Below, in pieces: positions 35,828 through 48,700 of a DNA stretch of 64,000 nucleotides. A model generated the notes under the pieces. That model ran no database searches, had not been told where the DNA came from, and saw nothing but the letters and a program-made list of their open reading frames with translations. The translations under genes were made by a program, and so were the position numbers. This DNA comes from Adineta vaga (taxonomy: Eukaryota > Rotifera): contig CP075495.1 in assembly GCA_021613535.1 (NCBI GenBank), positions 15,004,001-15,068,000 of the forward strand, read 5' to 3'. Position 1 is the stretch's first letter. Every line of letters begins with the position of its first letter.

Positions 35828-37003
35828 TTAATTCGATGGTTCCCACCGAGATTGAACAGAACTTGTACCAAAATAATAAAATCGTTCTTCTCTCTTACTC
35901 CATCGTTTGATCCAACCAAATGGTAGTTGAATACCTGAATCAGGTTCATCAGATGATGATGAAGATCGTCGTTCCACACTGACACAATCATGTGCTTCTT
36001 TCCAATCATCGTCACTGATTCTCAAGTCAATCTATGAAAAAAAAGGAAAACCTCTTCATCATCATCGTCAATATGTTCAATAAGCCAAAGACGTTTGCTT
36101 AAAGCTTGAATTTCTCTTTGTATCAATCGTTGACTTGTATCAGCAATGTATTGTTGAAATTCTGAGTCCAATAAACATTTCAATGGTACAACTTCTAGAA
36201 TATCTTCTGTTTTCTCATATTTCAATAAATGATCAAGATGATCAATAATTCTTTGATTGACAGATGATTTCAATTGATAACAAACGAGAAATCGTTGAGA
36301 AGATGAAGGATCAAGTGTAAATGGACGAAGAATACAAATTGATTTAAATGAATAATAAAGTAAATAAATTAAACCAGTTGTAAAACGTGTTAATGTATCT
36401 GTTAATTTACATATAAAATGACCATTTTCATGAAGTTTCGTCAATGCATTGCGACATGATATTAACATCTGACGTTTGTTATATTTTTCAAGATAACGTT
36501 GATTGATTTTTTGATTGATTGGTAAAATTGAAAGATCAGAACAAAGGAGATGAACTTTCGAATGAATCAAATCAGTTGATGGTTTATATTGAATTGATGA
36601 ACTCATTGGAAACGAGTTTTTCAGATCGGATATGATGAAACCATGAACATTATTTTGTTGTTGCCAAACAAGATATTCAGCAAAACCAGTTAATGATATA
36701 TTATCAATAAGAAATGAAAAAGGAGTTGAATCATTTGATTGTAGTGATGTCTGTTAAAAGAAAAATTAGATTCAGAACATCTTATTATTGTTACTTACTA
36801 ATTTGAAAAGCTTATCGAGTAATGCTAAATGAAATGCTGTTTGAGAATGAATAAAAATAACATCAATATTTCGATAGTTTTCATCTTTATTTAATAATTT
36901 CAGTTGATCAATGATAAATATTTTGGTTTTGAATGAATTGTCTTTGAGAACTTTCTCTAAATATTTTTTACATCTCTTGTACAAGGGTTCTAAATCATCG
37001 AAT
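35828..37003 (-). pseudogene. 3' fragment of cap methyltransferase gene (duplicate)
   Basis: This copies only the end of the CMTR2-like gene at 45798-49105. It has a piece of exon 3 (37003-36798, matching the LNKDENYRNI stretch), exon 4 (about 36751-36052), and the WW-domain exon (about 36037-35828, keeping GWIKRW, RFYYF and SRWEP). It lacks the methyltransferase and G-patch parts. Exon 4 is nearly identical to the parent and its frame is open. The exon 3 piece is more diverged. It cannot encode the enzyme. A short WW-containing protein is conceivable but would need a new promoter and start. Confidence 0.8.
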
Positions 37004-37329
37004 ACTACATATGATGATAATGATCATCGACTAAAATGTTTTTATTTTAATTTAATAGCGCTTTATAGTGAGGGGCTATATATATCACATTCGTTCGATA
37101 TTTAACAAGCGAATAGTAAATTTCTTTCGATTATTTCTGTTTTCTTTTCTTTATTTAGTCGTGAGAATTTTCTTTTATAAAAGAATTCGTTGTTATATAA
37201 CTAGATCAAATACTCAGAAAGAAATCCACTATGAACAAAGTAAAATAACTATTAAAAGGATAAAACATTTCTCTTTTTATTTTCCATCTAGTTTTCAAGT
37301 GATAATAGTGCGATGTTACTGTTGATACT

Positions 37330-37874
37330 GATGGTCTTATTGTTGGTGATATTGCTGGTCCTATTACTGGTCATATTGATAGTCATAATGTCGACGATAA
37401 TATTATCAATAAAGGCGACGATGATGATGATGATGAACTATCTTCACAAGTAAGATTTATTTATAAATATACCGTCGAAATGTCTATTTATCTTTTAGGA
37501 AATTTTGTATAAAATCGACATAATTAAAGGAGAAGTACGTAAGCAACAATGAACGAAAAAGATTTATTTTTTTTGTTTAAGATCCAACGTCCAAAAGAAA
37601 AAAAAGGAAGAAGAACATAAAGATTTTATTCAAAAGAAACCGGCACATTTTGAAGAACATCAAAAATTACAACAAGATATTGATACTTCATTTGAAAAGA
37701 AAGGTTCTGTAGATGAGAATCTTAAAATATGGAAAGAAGAATTAAGTAAGTAACGATGATGAAGTTCTTGATTATTATCATTATTATTATGACTGTTTTT
37801 TAGAAACGGCTAACAACAAACTACTCGACATGAAGGAAAATCTATCAAGTACCAAAAATGATAGTGAATCTTGA
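37330..37874 (+). CDS. Small acidic/coiled-coil protein, exons uncertain
   Basis: Several in-frame pieces suggest a small multi-exon gene. A Gly-Asp-rich segment (DTDGLIVGDIAGPITGHID, then GDDDDDDELSSQ) ends at a GTAAGA donor at 37450. The short exon 37499-37534 (EILYKIDIIKGE) follows. Then comes a charged helical exon, about 37598-37744 (KKKEEEHKDFIQKKP to KIWKEEL), and a last exon after a TTTTTAG acceptor near 37803, with a stop at 37872-37874. The C-terminal half looks like a coiled coil. The start is not found; an ATG at about 37221 with a 50-bp intron is one possibility. The third junction works only with an internal AAG acceptor. I recognise no family. Confidence 0.4.
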
Positions 37875-38047
37875 CTATATTTAATTGCACATTGAAAGAT
37901 TGGATATTTCAATCAGATGTTCTTCTCTTTCATTGTTAAATATTCATTTTAAAATAAAGTTTTAAGTTTTATCAACATGATATGCAACTTTTTACATTAC
38001 GAAATCTCTTTCCCGTTTTCGTTTATATTGAATAGATCAGAATAGAA

Positions 38048-41000
38048 TTAGATATTTATTAAAGGAAAATAAGTATAGAAATCTTTTGAATGAGCCAGTG
38101 GTATAAACATAATTAATTCCTTGATATTAACACAATTATGCCTTGTTTCTTCTCTTGTAAAATCTTCTGTAACGGTTCTTAATTCGTTATAGATGACCGT
38201 TAATTTGGATAGATATGGAATATATGTCTTTTTCTCATTTAAAAATTGTTCAACATAATCGATATTTGCACATAGTAAATCAAGTGACATAAGATGAGGA
38301 TATTCAGCAATTTCATATAATTGATTATTGTCACATGAAAGCATATTGAAATTATCTGGTGATTTTGAACCAGAATTCAGAATGCGAAAATTCTTCAAAA
38401 GTGGAAAAGCTCGAGCAACGCGAAGAAAGAATTGTTCATTGGATGGAATTATGTCATGTACCAGTAAATATTCAACACGACTAAATATAATATTTGGAAA
38501 TATGTGACCAATATCTTCTAGTTGATCAAATAGAAATGGAACTGTGAAAATATGACACACAGTTTCTGTAATGTTAATCTTATTGACAAGACAAACTGCA
38601 TGGTCTTGTCTGATATTTGTAAATGTCCGTTGAATATCTTCATCAGATATATGTGTTAAATCATTTGTTTCGTTATAAGTAGAAATATAAAAAGTGAATG
38701 ATTGTAGTTTTGGCATATGGGCAAGTATTTCATTTTGAATATGAACTCCATCAATAAATACGCTTCGGTTCTTTATAGGAAGATATAATGTCAATTTTTC
38801 CAGTAATGACATACGACGAAGGAGTGGAAGGATTTTATTATCGTACGAACAAGTTGGATGAAAAGTTTGTAATGAGAAACATTTCAAATTAGGTAAATCA
38901 TCCTAGAAAATCATAATATTGATTAAACTACTCGTTTTATCCTTTTTGAACTTTTCTTCGAAATATTTTTTTTTTGGTAACAAAGCTTTATTGTAAAAAA
39001 GAACAACACTGTAACATAAAGTCAACGGAAGGTATTGTACTTCTACATAAGCTGGAGTAGAGAAAAAAAAAAAGGACACATGACGTATGTCTTTTGTCCG
39101 TGACATAGTAATAAGAACGAGAAAAATTTTATATGCCAATAGTGAGTGTAGATGGGGTGACGCGTGTAAAGTCTTACATATGTGGTAGAAGAAAAAGAGA
39201 AAGAAAACAGAAAACAGAAGATATAGTGGTACTATATGGATAGATTGGAGAGGAAGAGAAAAGAAGCTGGATTGTATGTGACATGTTTTAAATCAGCAAA
39301 TATATTGACTCGATTTCATATTGCATGTAAGAACGAGCAAAGAATTTACTGGATATTGTAAGGATCAGCAAAGACGTTGACTCGATATCATATTGTATAT
39401 AAGAACGAGCAAGGAATTTACTGGATATTGTAAGGATCAGCAAAGACGTTGACTCGATATCATATTGTATATAAGAACGAGTAAAAGAATTTGCTGTATA
39501 CATGAATCGGTTTAAAGATTGGCTCGATATTATATTATATATAAGAATGCGATCAATAAATAACTGAATAGAACGAAAGAACGATACAGCATATAGATTG
39601 AATCGACTTCTTATTTTGTATAAGAACGAGTTAAACGAAGTAGCTGAATAGTATATTTGATTGCGATATATCGTTTTTTACATCGATTCGACTGACACAA
39701 GAATAGTCTATTCTCTCGATGTTACTATTATATGTAATGGTTGGTGATTTCTTTTTTAAATTTTGTCTAAGATGCATTGTAGATGATTCTTCAGTGTAAT
39801 GTCGTTGTTTGTTGTTGCCTTTTGAAGTGTATGTTTAAGGTCCTATTGCATAATCTTTGATTTTTGGAATGTTGCTGATCTTGTGGATATATTTGACAGA
39901 TGTATATATGGGTAGTCCGAGTGCAGCTCTAATTGCTTTATTCTGCATGATTTGTAAACGGTCCCATACTTTTGATCAGCAGTAAGGAGAATAGGATGTC
40001 CATAAATGATAACTGTGCGTACAATTGATTTGAAAATATTTATCATCGTCTTGTTGTTGGGTTCATATGCTGTTCTCGAAAGATATCGAAGTAGACCGAT
40101 CCGAGGAGCAATCTTGCTTTCAATATGTTCGAGATGTGCTCGCCATTTTAATCTTTTATCTATAATTACACCCAAGTAACGTGTGGAGTCCAGTGGTTTG
40201 ATGATGGTGTCTTCAACTTTAACTTTCACTGGATTCTTGTAGTGTTTTCTTGGATGTATGCTGAAGTGTATCAGCTCTGTCTTAGTTGGTTGAAGTTTTA
40301 ATTTCCATGACTTGCACCAACTTTCGAATGCATCTATGGATTGTTGTAATCTGGTGTTAAGATTTGTTAAGGTGTTGCCAGATGTCCATAATGCAGTGTC
40401 GTCGGCGAACAACCCATGTTCTGTATGAGTTGGTATTCCATTCATCGAATCTGCCGTATACATAATATAAAGTAATGGTGATAACGGAGATCCTTGTGGT
40501 GTACCGCTCTTCAGATTAAACGGACGTGATAATATATTTTCGATTTCAATTGCAGCCGTTCTATTGCTTAAGAATGAGATCAGATAGTTGATGATGAAAC
40601 AGGGAAGACGTAGATCATTAAGCTTGTATATCAAACCATCGTGCCATACCGAATCAAATGCGGCTTTGATGTCGAAAAGAATGACAGCTGAGTGACGTCG
40701 TCGACGTGGTCGTCTAAGTTGTCCTGCAGCGTATCTTTCTAATCGCACGATGTTGTATATAGTGCTTTTACCTGGTCTAAATCCGGCTTGATGTTGTGGT
40801 AAGATGTTTCGTCGTTCAAGTTCGAGCATTAAACGTTGTTTGATTATTTTCTCCAATAGTTTGCCTAAGCAACTAAGGAGACTAATCGGTCGATAGCTAG
40901 ACGGTTGTTGTTTGTCTTTCTTTGGCTTTAATAGAAGAATAATATTAGCCTTTTTCCACATTGCTGGAATATAACCTTGTTTCAAAATTGCATTAAACAG

Positions 41001-44000
41001 ATTTGTTAGATGCTGTACCAGTAATTTTGAATGATTCTTCAAACATCGGTTATGAATGTTGTCTGGACCAGTGGAGCTATTTCTAAGTTGTCTTATATGA
41101 TTTTTGACTTCTTTTTCTTTGATTTGCTTCCACTTTGGTGTGTTTGAAGAGGTTATAGTTTTACTTTTGACTTTGTTTGCTTGGCGTGTTACTTGATCAT
41201 GAAGTGGCAACGTATCAGCAGTGTGAGAGTAGACTTCATTTTCGAAGTAATCTGCAAATAAGTCTGCTTTCTCCTTGTCTGATGTTGCAGTTGTATTGTT
41301 GTATTTCATGATGTTGGCGTAGGTTTGCTTGATCCTTTTGTTGTGGAACTTGCGCACCGTCAGCCAAACTTTGTCCGAATACATTTTCTTATGGCATAAA
41401 GATGACATTAACTTGTTGAAGTTATTTCTTCTGTCGTTTCTAAGTGAATTTGTAAGCAAGACTTTGGAATTGTAATATAGATGTTTATCTAAGTTGTTTC
41501 CAGTCTTCTTCCATTTTCGATATGCTTGATGTTTTTGTTTTATCAGGCTTATCGATACTTCACTTGGTGTATACGTTCGGATCATCTGCTTTGTTTGTGG
41601 AACGGCTTCTTTTGTTGCTTCTAGTATACTAGTGGTAATGAATGATGTATATTCTTCTATGTCTGCTGTTGAATCTAAATGATGATCATTTTTCCACAGC
41701 ATCAGTTGTTGATCTAACTTGCACCTAAATTTTGACCATTTTGCTGCTTTGAAATTAAATAAAATTCTTGACGAAGCCGGTTTGGGTTCAGCTCCGCAAG
41801 GAATATCAAATGTTAATGGTTTATGGCCATTTAATGCACCGATTGTTGGATGAGTCTCAACGTTTGATATGAATGAAAGAAGTGGTTGACTTGCTAATCC
41901 AATCTAGTTTAACTTCATAATCATTTTTTTCGAAAGTTGGACTATCATCGTCGACACAATCAATAAGACCATCTTTAAATAATTCTTGCAGCTGTCTTCC
42001 TCTAGCATTAGCTTGTTGTGATCCCATATTATATAATGTTGCATTAAGATCACCCATGATAATGCAGTTGTTGTTGACGTTATAAAGTTCGTGGAATAAG
42101 TTGATATCGATCTTTGCTTTTGGTGGTACGTAAATGGAGGATATTAGTATTGATTTGAATGATTTAGTTCGAATCTCTACTGCTATCGCTTCATTCTTGC
42201 AGGTTGTTTTGTTTAGTACTTCTTGACACTTGATATGTTGTTTCACTGCTAGTAATACTCCACCCCCAGCTTGTCCTATTCGATCATTTCTGAAGATGTT
42301 ATAACCAAAAAGCGTGAATGGTCTTTCGCTCTTTAGATTAGTTTCATTAACAGAGATAATATCGTATTTGGAGAATCTGGCTAGGAGTTCATCTTTGTGT
42401 TTGGTAATTGAGTTAATGTTGATATGGCATAAACTAAGCATCGTTGCTGCTTGTTTTAAGTGTTTTCTTGTCGTTTATAGATGCATCAGGAGAGTTGTTG
42501 GAAGAAAGGGCTCTCTTGTTTGTATTGGATCCTTCTTTTGTATTTTGTGCGTCTTTTGATGTAGTAGAAGTTGATGGCATAGTAGGTTTATTTGAAGTGA
42601 CATTCTCTGTTGTAGACGATTTGTCAGCTTCATTCTGTTTTTTTTTGGTTTTGGTTTGATGATCTTAACTGCTTGACTTTGTTCGTTGGAATCAGAGTCT
42701 GAATCAGTTAATATATATTTTTCTTCATTATTACGATCGAGGAGTCCGAATGATTTTTCGATCTTCTTGATCTTCTGATGTAGTGCTTTGAATAGTCGAT
42801 TGGTAGTTTTTTCGATGATGGTTTCCATTTTGCTGGTAAGAGCATTAATGATATCGTCGAATAAATTGTCCGTTAATAGTTGTTTTTGTGTTTGGTTGAA
42901 TTGTGATAGAGGTGGGAAGTCATGTGTGCTGTAGATTGATGGTGCTTGTGTTACTTGTTTGCTTGTTGTTGCATATTGGTTAACCATGTTTTGCATCTTC
43001 TTTTCTTGTTCTCTATAATGTGAACATTCTTTGGAAGTAGCAATATGATTACCTTTACAGTTGTAGCACTTGACTGCGTCATCTGTAACAGTACATTTGT
43101 CGTTGCTATGATTTTCACCACATCGACTACATACTTGTTGCTTGGTTTTGCAGTATTTGGCTACATGGTTGTATTTTAAGCAAATGTAACATTGCACCGG
43201 TTTGGAATTTTGTGTGGCTGGTTCAGCGGTGAAGTGCATGCAATCCACTTGTAAACCAGTTTGCACAAAGATATTTCGATTTGTTGCATCGCTAAATGAT
43301 ATCTTGACTGTTCGTGTTGGAGTCTTACCATCTTTGCTTGTTAATCGAATAACTTCTGTTACTTCAAGACCAACGTTCTTTAGTGCTTCAGTTATTCGAT
43401 CGTTTGGTAGTTCTAGATCGACTCTTTTTACGAAGGCGATCTTTTCTGTGTCCTTGATTCTTTGTATAGATCTTGGAACGTATACCGTGGCTGATGGTTG
43501 ACCGTTTGACGATAATATTGATGAAAAGTCGTTTAATATGTTGTTGAACGATTTAACATCTCTTGCATATAATGTGAATATTCCATTTCGTCCAAGTTGG
43601 ATGTCATGGATATTGACTTCAGCAAGATGTTGCTTCAATATATCATTTAGCTGCAATTTGTTTAAGTTAACACCCTCTAGAATAAGAGGGGCGATACTAA
43701 ATGTTGGTTGGCTTGATTTTAAAGCATATGGTCCTGCTTTGCCATCTTGTGTTGTTCGTTGTGGGCTTTGTATGCTTTGTGAGCTTTGTGGCCCTTGTTT
43801 TCGTTGTGTGGTGGTTGCTCTTTGTTGGTTGTCCACGCTGTGATAGCGTCTCTGTTGACCACCGCCACCCCTTCCTCTCTTGGAAGGCATTAAAATCAGC
43901 ACCAGTTGTTGATAATTTGATGTAGATTGTTTTTGTTTTCTTGTTTGGGTTGATGAAGTACAGAGGATCTCGATGAAAAACCAGTTTTTTTAAGTCCTAG

Positions 44001-45410
44001 GACTTTTTAGCTGGTCGAAAGAAAAAGTAGAAAGACGAGAGATAAGATATATATGTTTATTTCACTTGGACGAATGCGACTGATCGCGACCAAGTCAACT
44101 AGTGTTCTTCGAAATATAACTTATATGCATGTGTTATCGGAAAGAATTATACTATCAAAACATTGTTCTATTTTCCGTTTTTCGATCAAGGAAACTAAGA
44201 ATATCACCTCCTGTGAGGATTGACCGTACTAGCATAGTAGATGTTGCTTAATGAGAATGTTCACCAAAGAAAATTCTTAAGTGTCCGAGTAGATTTTCAC
44301 CAATGTAGCTTCTTTAGGTCTTTTTTCTCTCTAAGAGAGATGCCTGTGCATATAGGGCACCTCACTTCTCGCTACGCTCTTCATGATAGTTTACCATTTC
44401 TACTATACTATCCGATTCTTTTGAGACAAAAACTTCACAGACTCTTCAAGAAGATTATTGTCATTCAATAGTGTCAGAGAAAAGTAATTATTTTAAATGT
44501 CTATTAATGTCATAAAAACGGTCAAACACTCGCGTGTTCAATCCGATCGAATAAGCGCACAAAATTGGTAACAAGTTTCATCTAATTACTATTTCTCAAG
44601 ACTTACCCTATTGTGAATGATTGGCGAAGGATTACGTATAGAGGAAATCTCAACAATCAATATTTCTAAATGTTTGAGTCGACCATCAAGAAGATACAGA
44701 CAATCATCCAAATTAAGTACATTAATACATAAATGAGTCAGATTTGCAGCGACGAAAGAAGTTGATGGTAAAGAGCAGAGTGATAAAGTTGGATACGATA
44801 AGTAGGATGTTTTACAGATACTTAGTTGTCTTAAACTCTTGAAAAAATGTAAGATGTGTTCATAAACGTTTTTAGTATAACTTTTAGTTGATCGTATCTT
44901 GTCCTTTTCGTCATTATTTATTAAAATTAGGTTTTCTAATTTGGTTTTGAAAGATACACCGGAGTGGTGAAAAATCTAGAAATGTTAATGAAAGATTTCT
45001 AATTGATAATATCGAATACCATTCGTTCATTTACCTGAAAAATGCGCTGAAACTATTTCTCTTTTAAAATCGAAAATTTTCAGCTTAGTTAAATTTGGAT
45101 AATCTGTAGCCATTAGAACTCGTTCCATAAATACTGGTTTAACAACGAAATATGTGACATTGATACACATTCTTGGTAATATATTGGTACAAATTTGATT
45201 GAGTCGGAGTTGATTCATTGAAGTAGCATTATTATCAATCGATACAAAATCGAGCATCTGACCAAAGATTTTTTCTTGTGCAAAAATGTTTAATCGTTGA
45301 TTATTAATATTTAATAATGTGTAAAGAACATCAACATTGTTCAGTTTTCTTAGAATCATAAGTAAGATTTCATCAGGTAGATCTAAAAGTTGAATATTAC
45401 ATCGATTCAT
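38048..45410 (-). CDS. F-box/leucine-rich protein split by a LINE-bearing intron
   Basis: Three exons are read: 45410-45035, 44935-44607 and 38902-38048. With a 99-bp first intron and a 5.7-kb second intron (38903-44606, GTAAGT donor, CTAG acceptor, phase 0) they give one frame of about 519 residues. Residues 5-45 are an F-box (LLDLPDEILLMILRKL, then VLYTLLNINNQR). The rest is a run of leucine-rich segments such as FPLLKNFRIL and YPHLMSLDLL. F-box proteins recruit substrates to SCF ubiquitin ligases, and the LRR part would bind the target. A CTAG acceptor at 44976 looks stronger for exon 2 but would break the frame by one base, so I use the TTAG at 44936. The big intron holds a LINE and a tandem array, in the same orientation as the gene. 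Confidence 0.7.
39291..39660. repeat. 72-bp tandem array
   Basis: About five units with a 72-bp period. Two central units are almost identical, starting at 39363 and 39435 with GATCAGCAAAGACGTTGACT. Flanking units (from about 39291, 39507 and 39587) are degenerate but keep CTCGAT, ATATAAGAACGAG and the TTTACTGGATATTG-like end. It lies just beyond the 3' end of the LINE, inside the F-box gene intron, so it may be part of the element's 3' tail or an unrelated minisatellite. Confidence 0.8.
39835..42441 (-). pseudogene. LINE ORF2 (endonuclease and reverse transcriptase), frameshifted
   Basis: The N-terminal piece (42441-41857) is an apurinic/apyrimidinic-type endonuclease: CHININS, ISVNETNL, SIYVPP, IMGDLNA and LDWIS motifs. 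The main piece (41702-39843, 619 codons) holds reverse transcriptase blocks: NIILLLKPKKD, YRPISLLS, QAGFRPGKST, FDIKAAFDSVWH, GTPQGSPLSPLLY and FADD with its two catalytic Asp. Two frameshifts are visible. One is near 41895, where the endonuclease frame runs out and the following residues (THPTIGALNGHKPLTF) are in another frame. The other is near 39965, after which the C-terminus (IMQNKAIRAALGLPIY) continues in another frame to a TAA at 39835. The element is therefore probably dead, unless these are assembly errors. Confidence 0.85.
42475..43890 (-). CDS. LINE ORF1 (gag-like, zinc knuckles)
   Basis: An open frame of 471 codons from an ATG at 43890 (MPSKRGRGGG). The N-terminus is basic and Gln/Gly-rich. 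The middle (residues about 90-215) resembles the RNA-binding region of Jockey-type ORF1. Three cysteine-histidine knuckles follow near residues 235-295 (CYICLKYNHVAKYC, CSRCGENHSNDKC, CYNCKGNHIATSKEC). The C-terminal third is helical and Lys-rich. Such proteins coat the element RNA and help target-primed insertion. Unlike ORF2, this frame has no break. Confidence 0.85.
   Translation of the reverse strand: MPSKRGRGGGGQQRRYHSVDNQQRATTTQRKQGPQSSQSIQSPQRTTQDGKAGPYALKSSQPTFSIAPLILEGVNLNKLQLNDILKQHLAEVNIHDIQLGRNGIFTLYARDVKSFNNILNDFSSILSSNGQPSATVYVPRSIQRIKDTEKIAFVKRVDLELPNDRITEALKNVGLEVTEVIRLTSKDGKTPTRTVKISFSDATNRNIFVQTGLQVDCMHFTAEPATQNSKPVQCYICLKYNHVAKYCKTKQQVCSRCGENHSNDKCTVTDDAVKCYNCKGNHIATSKECSHYREQEKKMQNMVNQYATTSKQVTQAPSIYSTHDFPPLSQFNQTQKQLLTDNLFDDIINALTSKMETIIEKTTNRLFKALHQKIKKIEKSFGLLDRNNEEKYILTDSDSDSNEQSQAVKIIKPKPKKNRMKLTNRLQQRMSLQINLLCHQLLLHQKTHKIQKKDPIQTREPFLPTTLLMHL
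44041..44606. other. Intron part upstream of the LINE
   Basis: Remaining 5' portion of the 5.7-kb F-box gene intron or of the LINE leader; the border is not visible. No gene supported. Confidence 0.4.
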
Positions 45411-45797
45411 ACCTAGATTTGATATGTCATTGTGCCCAAAGACTAAAGGTGTATTTATATAGATATGTATGCGTATAGTTTGTTTTTAACCAATCTGATC
45501 ATTATGAAATAGAATAGATGACCTCTTTAAAAAAAACAAGAAATAGAAATATTTTATATTGTTGTAATAGATAAAGTTTTGAAATATTAAAATATGAGTT
45601 TTTTCCTTCACTTCTGGAACTGGTGCAAATTAATTTAGTGTAGGTAGTCGTCAATTCAGATAAAAAGGTGTTGAATATTTATAAAATAATTAGATATTTT
45701 TTAAGAATACACTCATGATCAATATACGATAGACTAAAATCATTTAAAATAAAGAAAAATGTCAATAATGGATTAAAAAAAAAGGATTATAATATGT

Positions 45798-48700
45798 TCA
45801 GTTCGGTGGTTCCCAACGGGATTCATTTGTATTTGTATTGAAATAATAAAATCGTTCTTCCCTCATACTCCATCGTTTGATCCAACCAAATGGTAGTTGA
45901 ATACCTGAATCAGGTTCGTCCGACGATGATGAAGATCGTCGTTCCACACTGACACAATCATGTGCTTCTTTCCAATCATCGTCCTTGATTCTCAAATCAA
46001 TCTATGAAAAAGATCAAATGAAAATAATGTTTGAGAAAATGAAAAAGAAAACCTCTTCATCATCATCGTCAATATGTTCAATAAGCCAAAGACGTTTGCT
46101 TAAAGCTTGAATTTCTCTTTGTATCAATCGTTGACTTGTATCAGCAATGTATTGTTGAAATTCTGAGTCCAATAAACATTTCAATGGTACAACTTCTAGA
46201 ATATCTTCTGTTTTCTCATATTTCAATAAATGATCAAGATGATCAATAATTCTTTGATTGACAGATGATTTCAATTGATAACAAACGAGAAATCGTTGAG
46301 AAGATGAAGGATCAAGTGTAAATGGACGAAGAATACAAATTGATTTAAATGAATAATAAAGTAAATAAATTAAACCAGTTGTAAAACGTGTTAATGTATC
46401 TGTTAATTTACATATAAAATGACCATTTTCATGAAGTTTCGTCAATGCATTGCGACATGATATTAACATCTGACGTTTGTTATATTGTTCAAGATAACGT
46501 TGATTGATTTTTTGATTGATTGGTAAAATTGAAAGATCAGAACAAAGAAGATGAACTTTCGAATGAATCAAATCAGTTGATGGTTTATATTGAATTGATG
46601 AACTCATTGGAAACGAGTTTTTCAGATCGGATATGATGAAACCATGAACATGATTTTGTTGTTGCCAAACAAGATATTCAGCAAAACCAGTTAATGATAT
46701 ATTATCAATAAGAAATGAAAAAGGAGTTGAATCATTTGATTGTAGTGATGTCTGTTAAAAGAAAAATTAGATTCAGAACATCTTATTATTGTTACTCACT
46801 AATTTAAAAAGTTTATCCAGTGATGCTAATTGAAATGCTGTTTGAGAATCAATAAATATTCCATGAATATTTCGATAGTTTTCATCTTTATTCAATAATT
46901 CTAGTTGATCAGCAAGGAATATTTTGGTTGTAGATAAATTATCTTTTTGAACTTTTTCATAATATTCTTCACGTTTCTTATATAATGATTCTAAATCATC
47001 AAATTTCACATATAATGACGATAAAACTGAATGTAAGCCCGATGCAATTGTAATGGATTTTGGATTTAATGAGAGAGGAGATGAACGAATTGAGATAGGT
47101 TGATCATAATTGAAAAATAAAGGTTCATCAACGACTTTTGGTAATTTCAAAGAAGAAGAAGATGATGATGATAATAGTATTGTAGTTGTTTGATTATGAT
47201 GACCTAGACCAAGGCGAGAGTTGAGCATAATTGTTTCGATGGGTGTTGATCGACCTTGGCCATGAGTGCCTAAACCTTGTCCTTCGATATGACCCATTTT
47301 TTTCATCATTTTCATTGCCAAAGATTCTTGTTGCTCATTATTGTTTGAAGAAACTGTCTCTATTTTATCGATCTCGTCATCACCATCTGTTGTTGTTGTC
47401 GTTGCTCTAAAATTCTTACTTCCAATAGTAACAGTTTTCCCTTGACCTAATGCACGTCTCTTGTTGGATTTGTCTTCTTCTGTTTCTTCTTCTGCATTAT
47501 CATTATCATTAGTTTTGGAATTTAATAAGAATTCTTCTCGAGAACGTTTTTTCTCTTGTCGATAAGCAAGATTCCCACCATCACGTTGTTTTAATCCACC
47601 TTTGACAGTTGAAGCACTATTTCCTAATGCTCTTGCTGAGCCATCTAGTTCAACATTATTAACAATACGTCTACGTTGTTCATAATGATAATCAATTGAA
47701 CAAAGTCGTCGAAATTCTTTAACAATATCAGTATTTAATCGATATATGGCGTGTTCAACATTTCGATTCCAAATTCTTTCTAAATCAAGATTGCGTTCAA
47801 GTGCTTGAATTTGTTTTATTGTAAAATATTCTGCAAATTTGATTAATTCATCAAGAAATGATTGTGGAATTGATTGTCGTGATATCAAAGCTTTACCAGA
47901 CGGAAATGTTGGCGAAACAAAGGAAAGTAATGATTGAATAATTTCAGGATGAATACCACGAAAGCCAAGTGCAATGATGTATGTTTCACCATTTGGTGCA
48001 CGTGACGATGCTGGTTTAAATATACTTAATTCTTTGAAATAAAGTGATAAAATATAAAGAAGACAAACTGTGTCACATTCAAATAAACTAAACATCTTTA
48101 AAACAAGTGAACCACCTTTGATTAATACTTTCATTGCACAAATCGCTTCTGTATAATGTAATTCAGAGACAATTGATTCTTGTTCGTTGGGATCACCAGA
48201 TGTATCAACTGATCCATCTCCAGTGACAAGATGAACACCAATTGAGTTTGATTCTTTCTAATTAATAGAAAACCTTTTTATTATTATCAATATATCGATA
48301 TAAAACAATGAGTTTACTTGTATTTTTTCCAATAGACCTTCAATATTATTTGGACTAAGAATATTTCCACTATTATCTCGGCCAAAATACCACTGATTCA
48401 ATGTTTCAACAATAAATCGATCATCGTCAACCATTGCTTCTTGATCGTTACCTTCATAATATGGATTAAGAGAAAGACCTGTCCATTGCCAATGTCGTTG
48501 AGATGAACGTGAATCTCTTCTTTCATAAGTTTTAGTATAATAGAAATTAGTGGCACAAATAAATGCACCTGGTGCTTCACAAACATGAGCACTTCGAAAT
48601 GATTCATTTTCAGATAAATCTATTGAAATCGAGATTCAGTTATAAAGAAATAATTCGTAAAGTTGTGTTTACCTTTAGGAATAAGAGTTGGATATTGAGA

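Larger units (their letters stand above)
39700..44040 (-). mobile_element. Jockey-like non-LTR retrotransposon
   Basis: A two-ORF LINE on the minus strand. ORF1 with CCHC knuckles lies at 42475-43890, and ORF2 with endonuclease and reverse transcriptase at 39835-42441. The spacing of 33 bp between ORFs, the GTPQGSPLSPLLY and FADDTALW motifs and the zinc-knuckle ORF1 fit the Jockey group. The ends are not sharp by eye; I place the 3' end near 39700 and the 5' end near 44040, without a recognised target-site duplication or poly(A) tail. It sits in the last intron of an F-box gene, in sense orientation. Confidence 0.85.

Noticed and set aside
42314-43925. Several plus-strand frames across the LINE
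   Set aside because: They are antisense shadows of ORF1 and ORF2.
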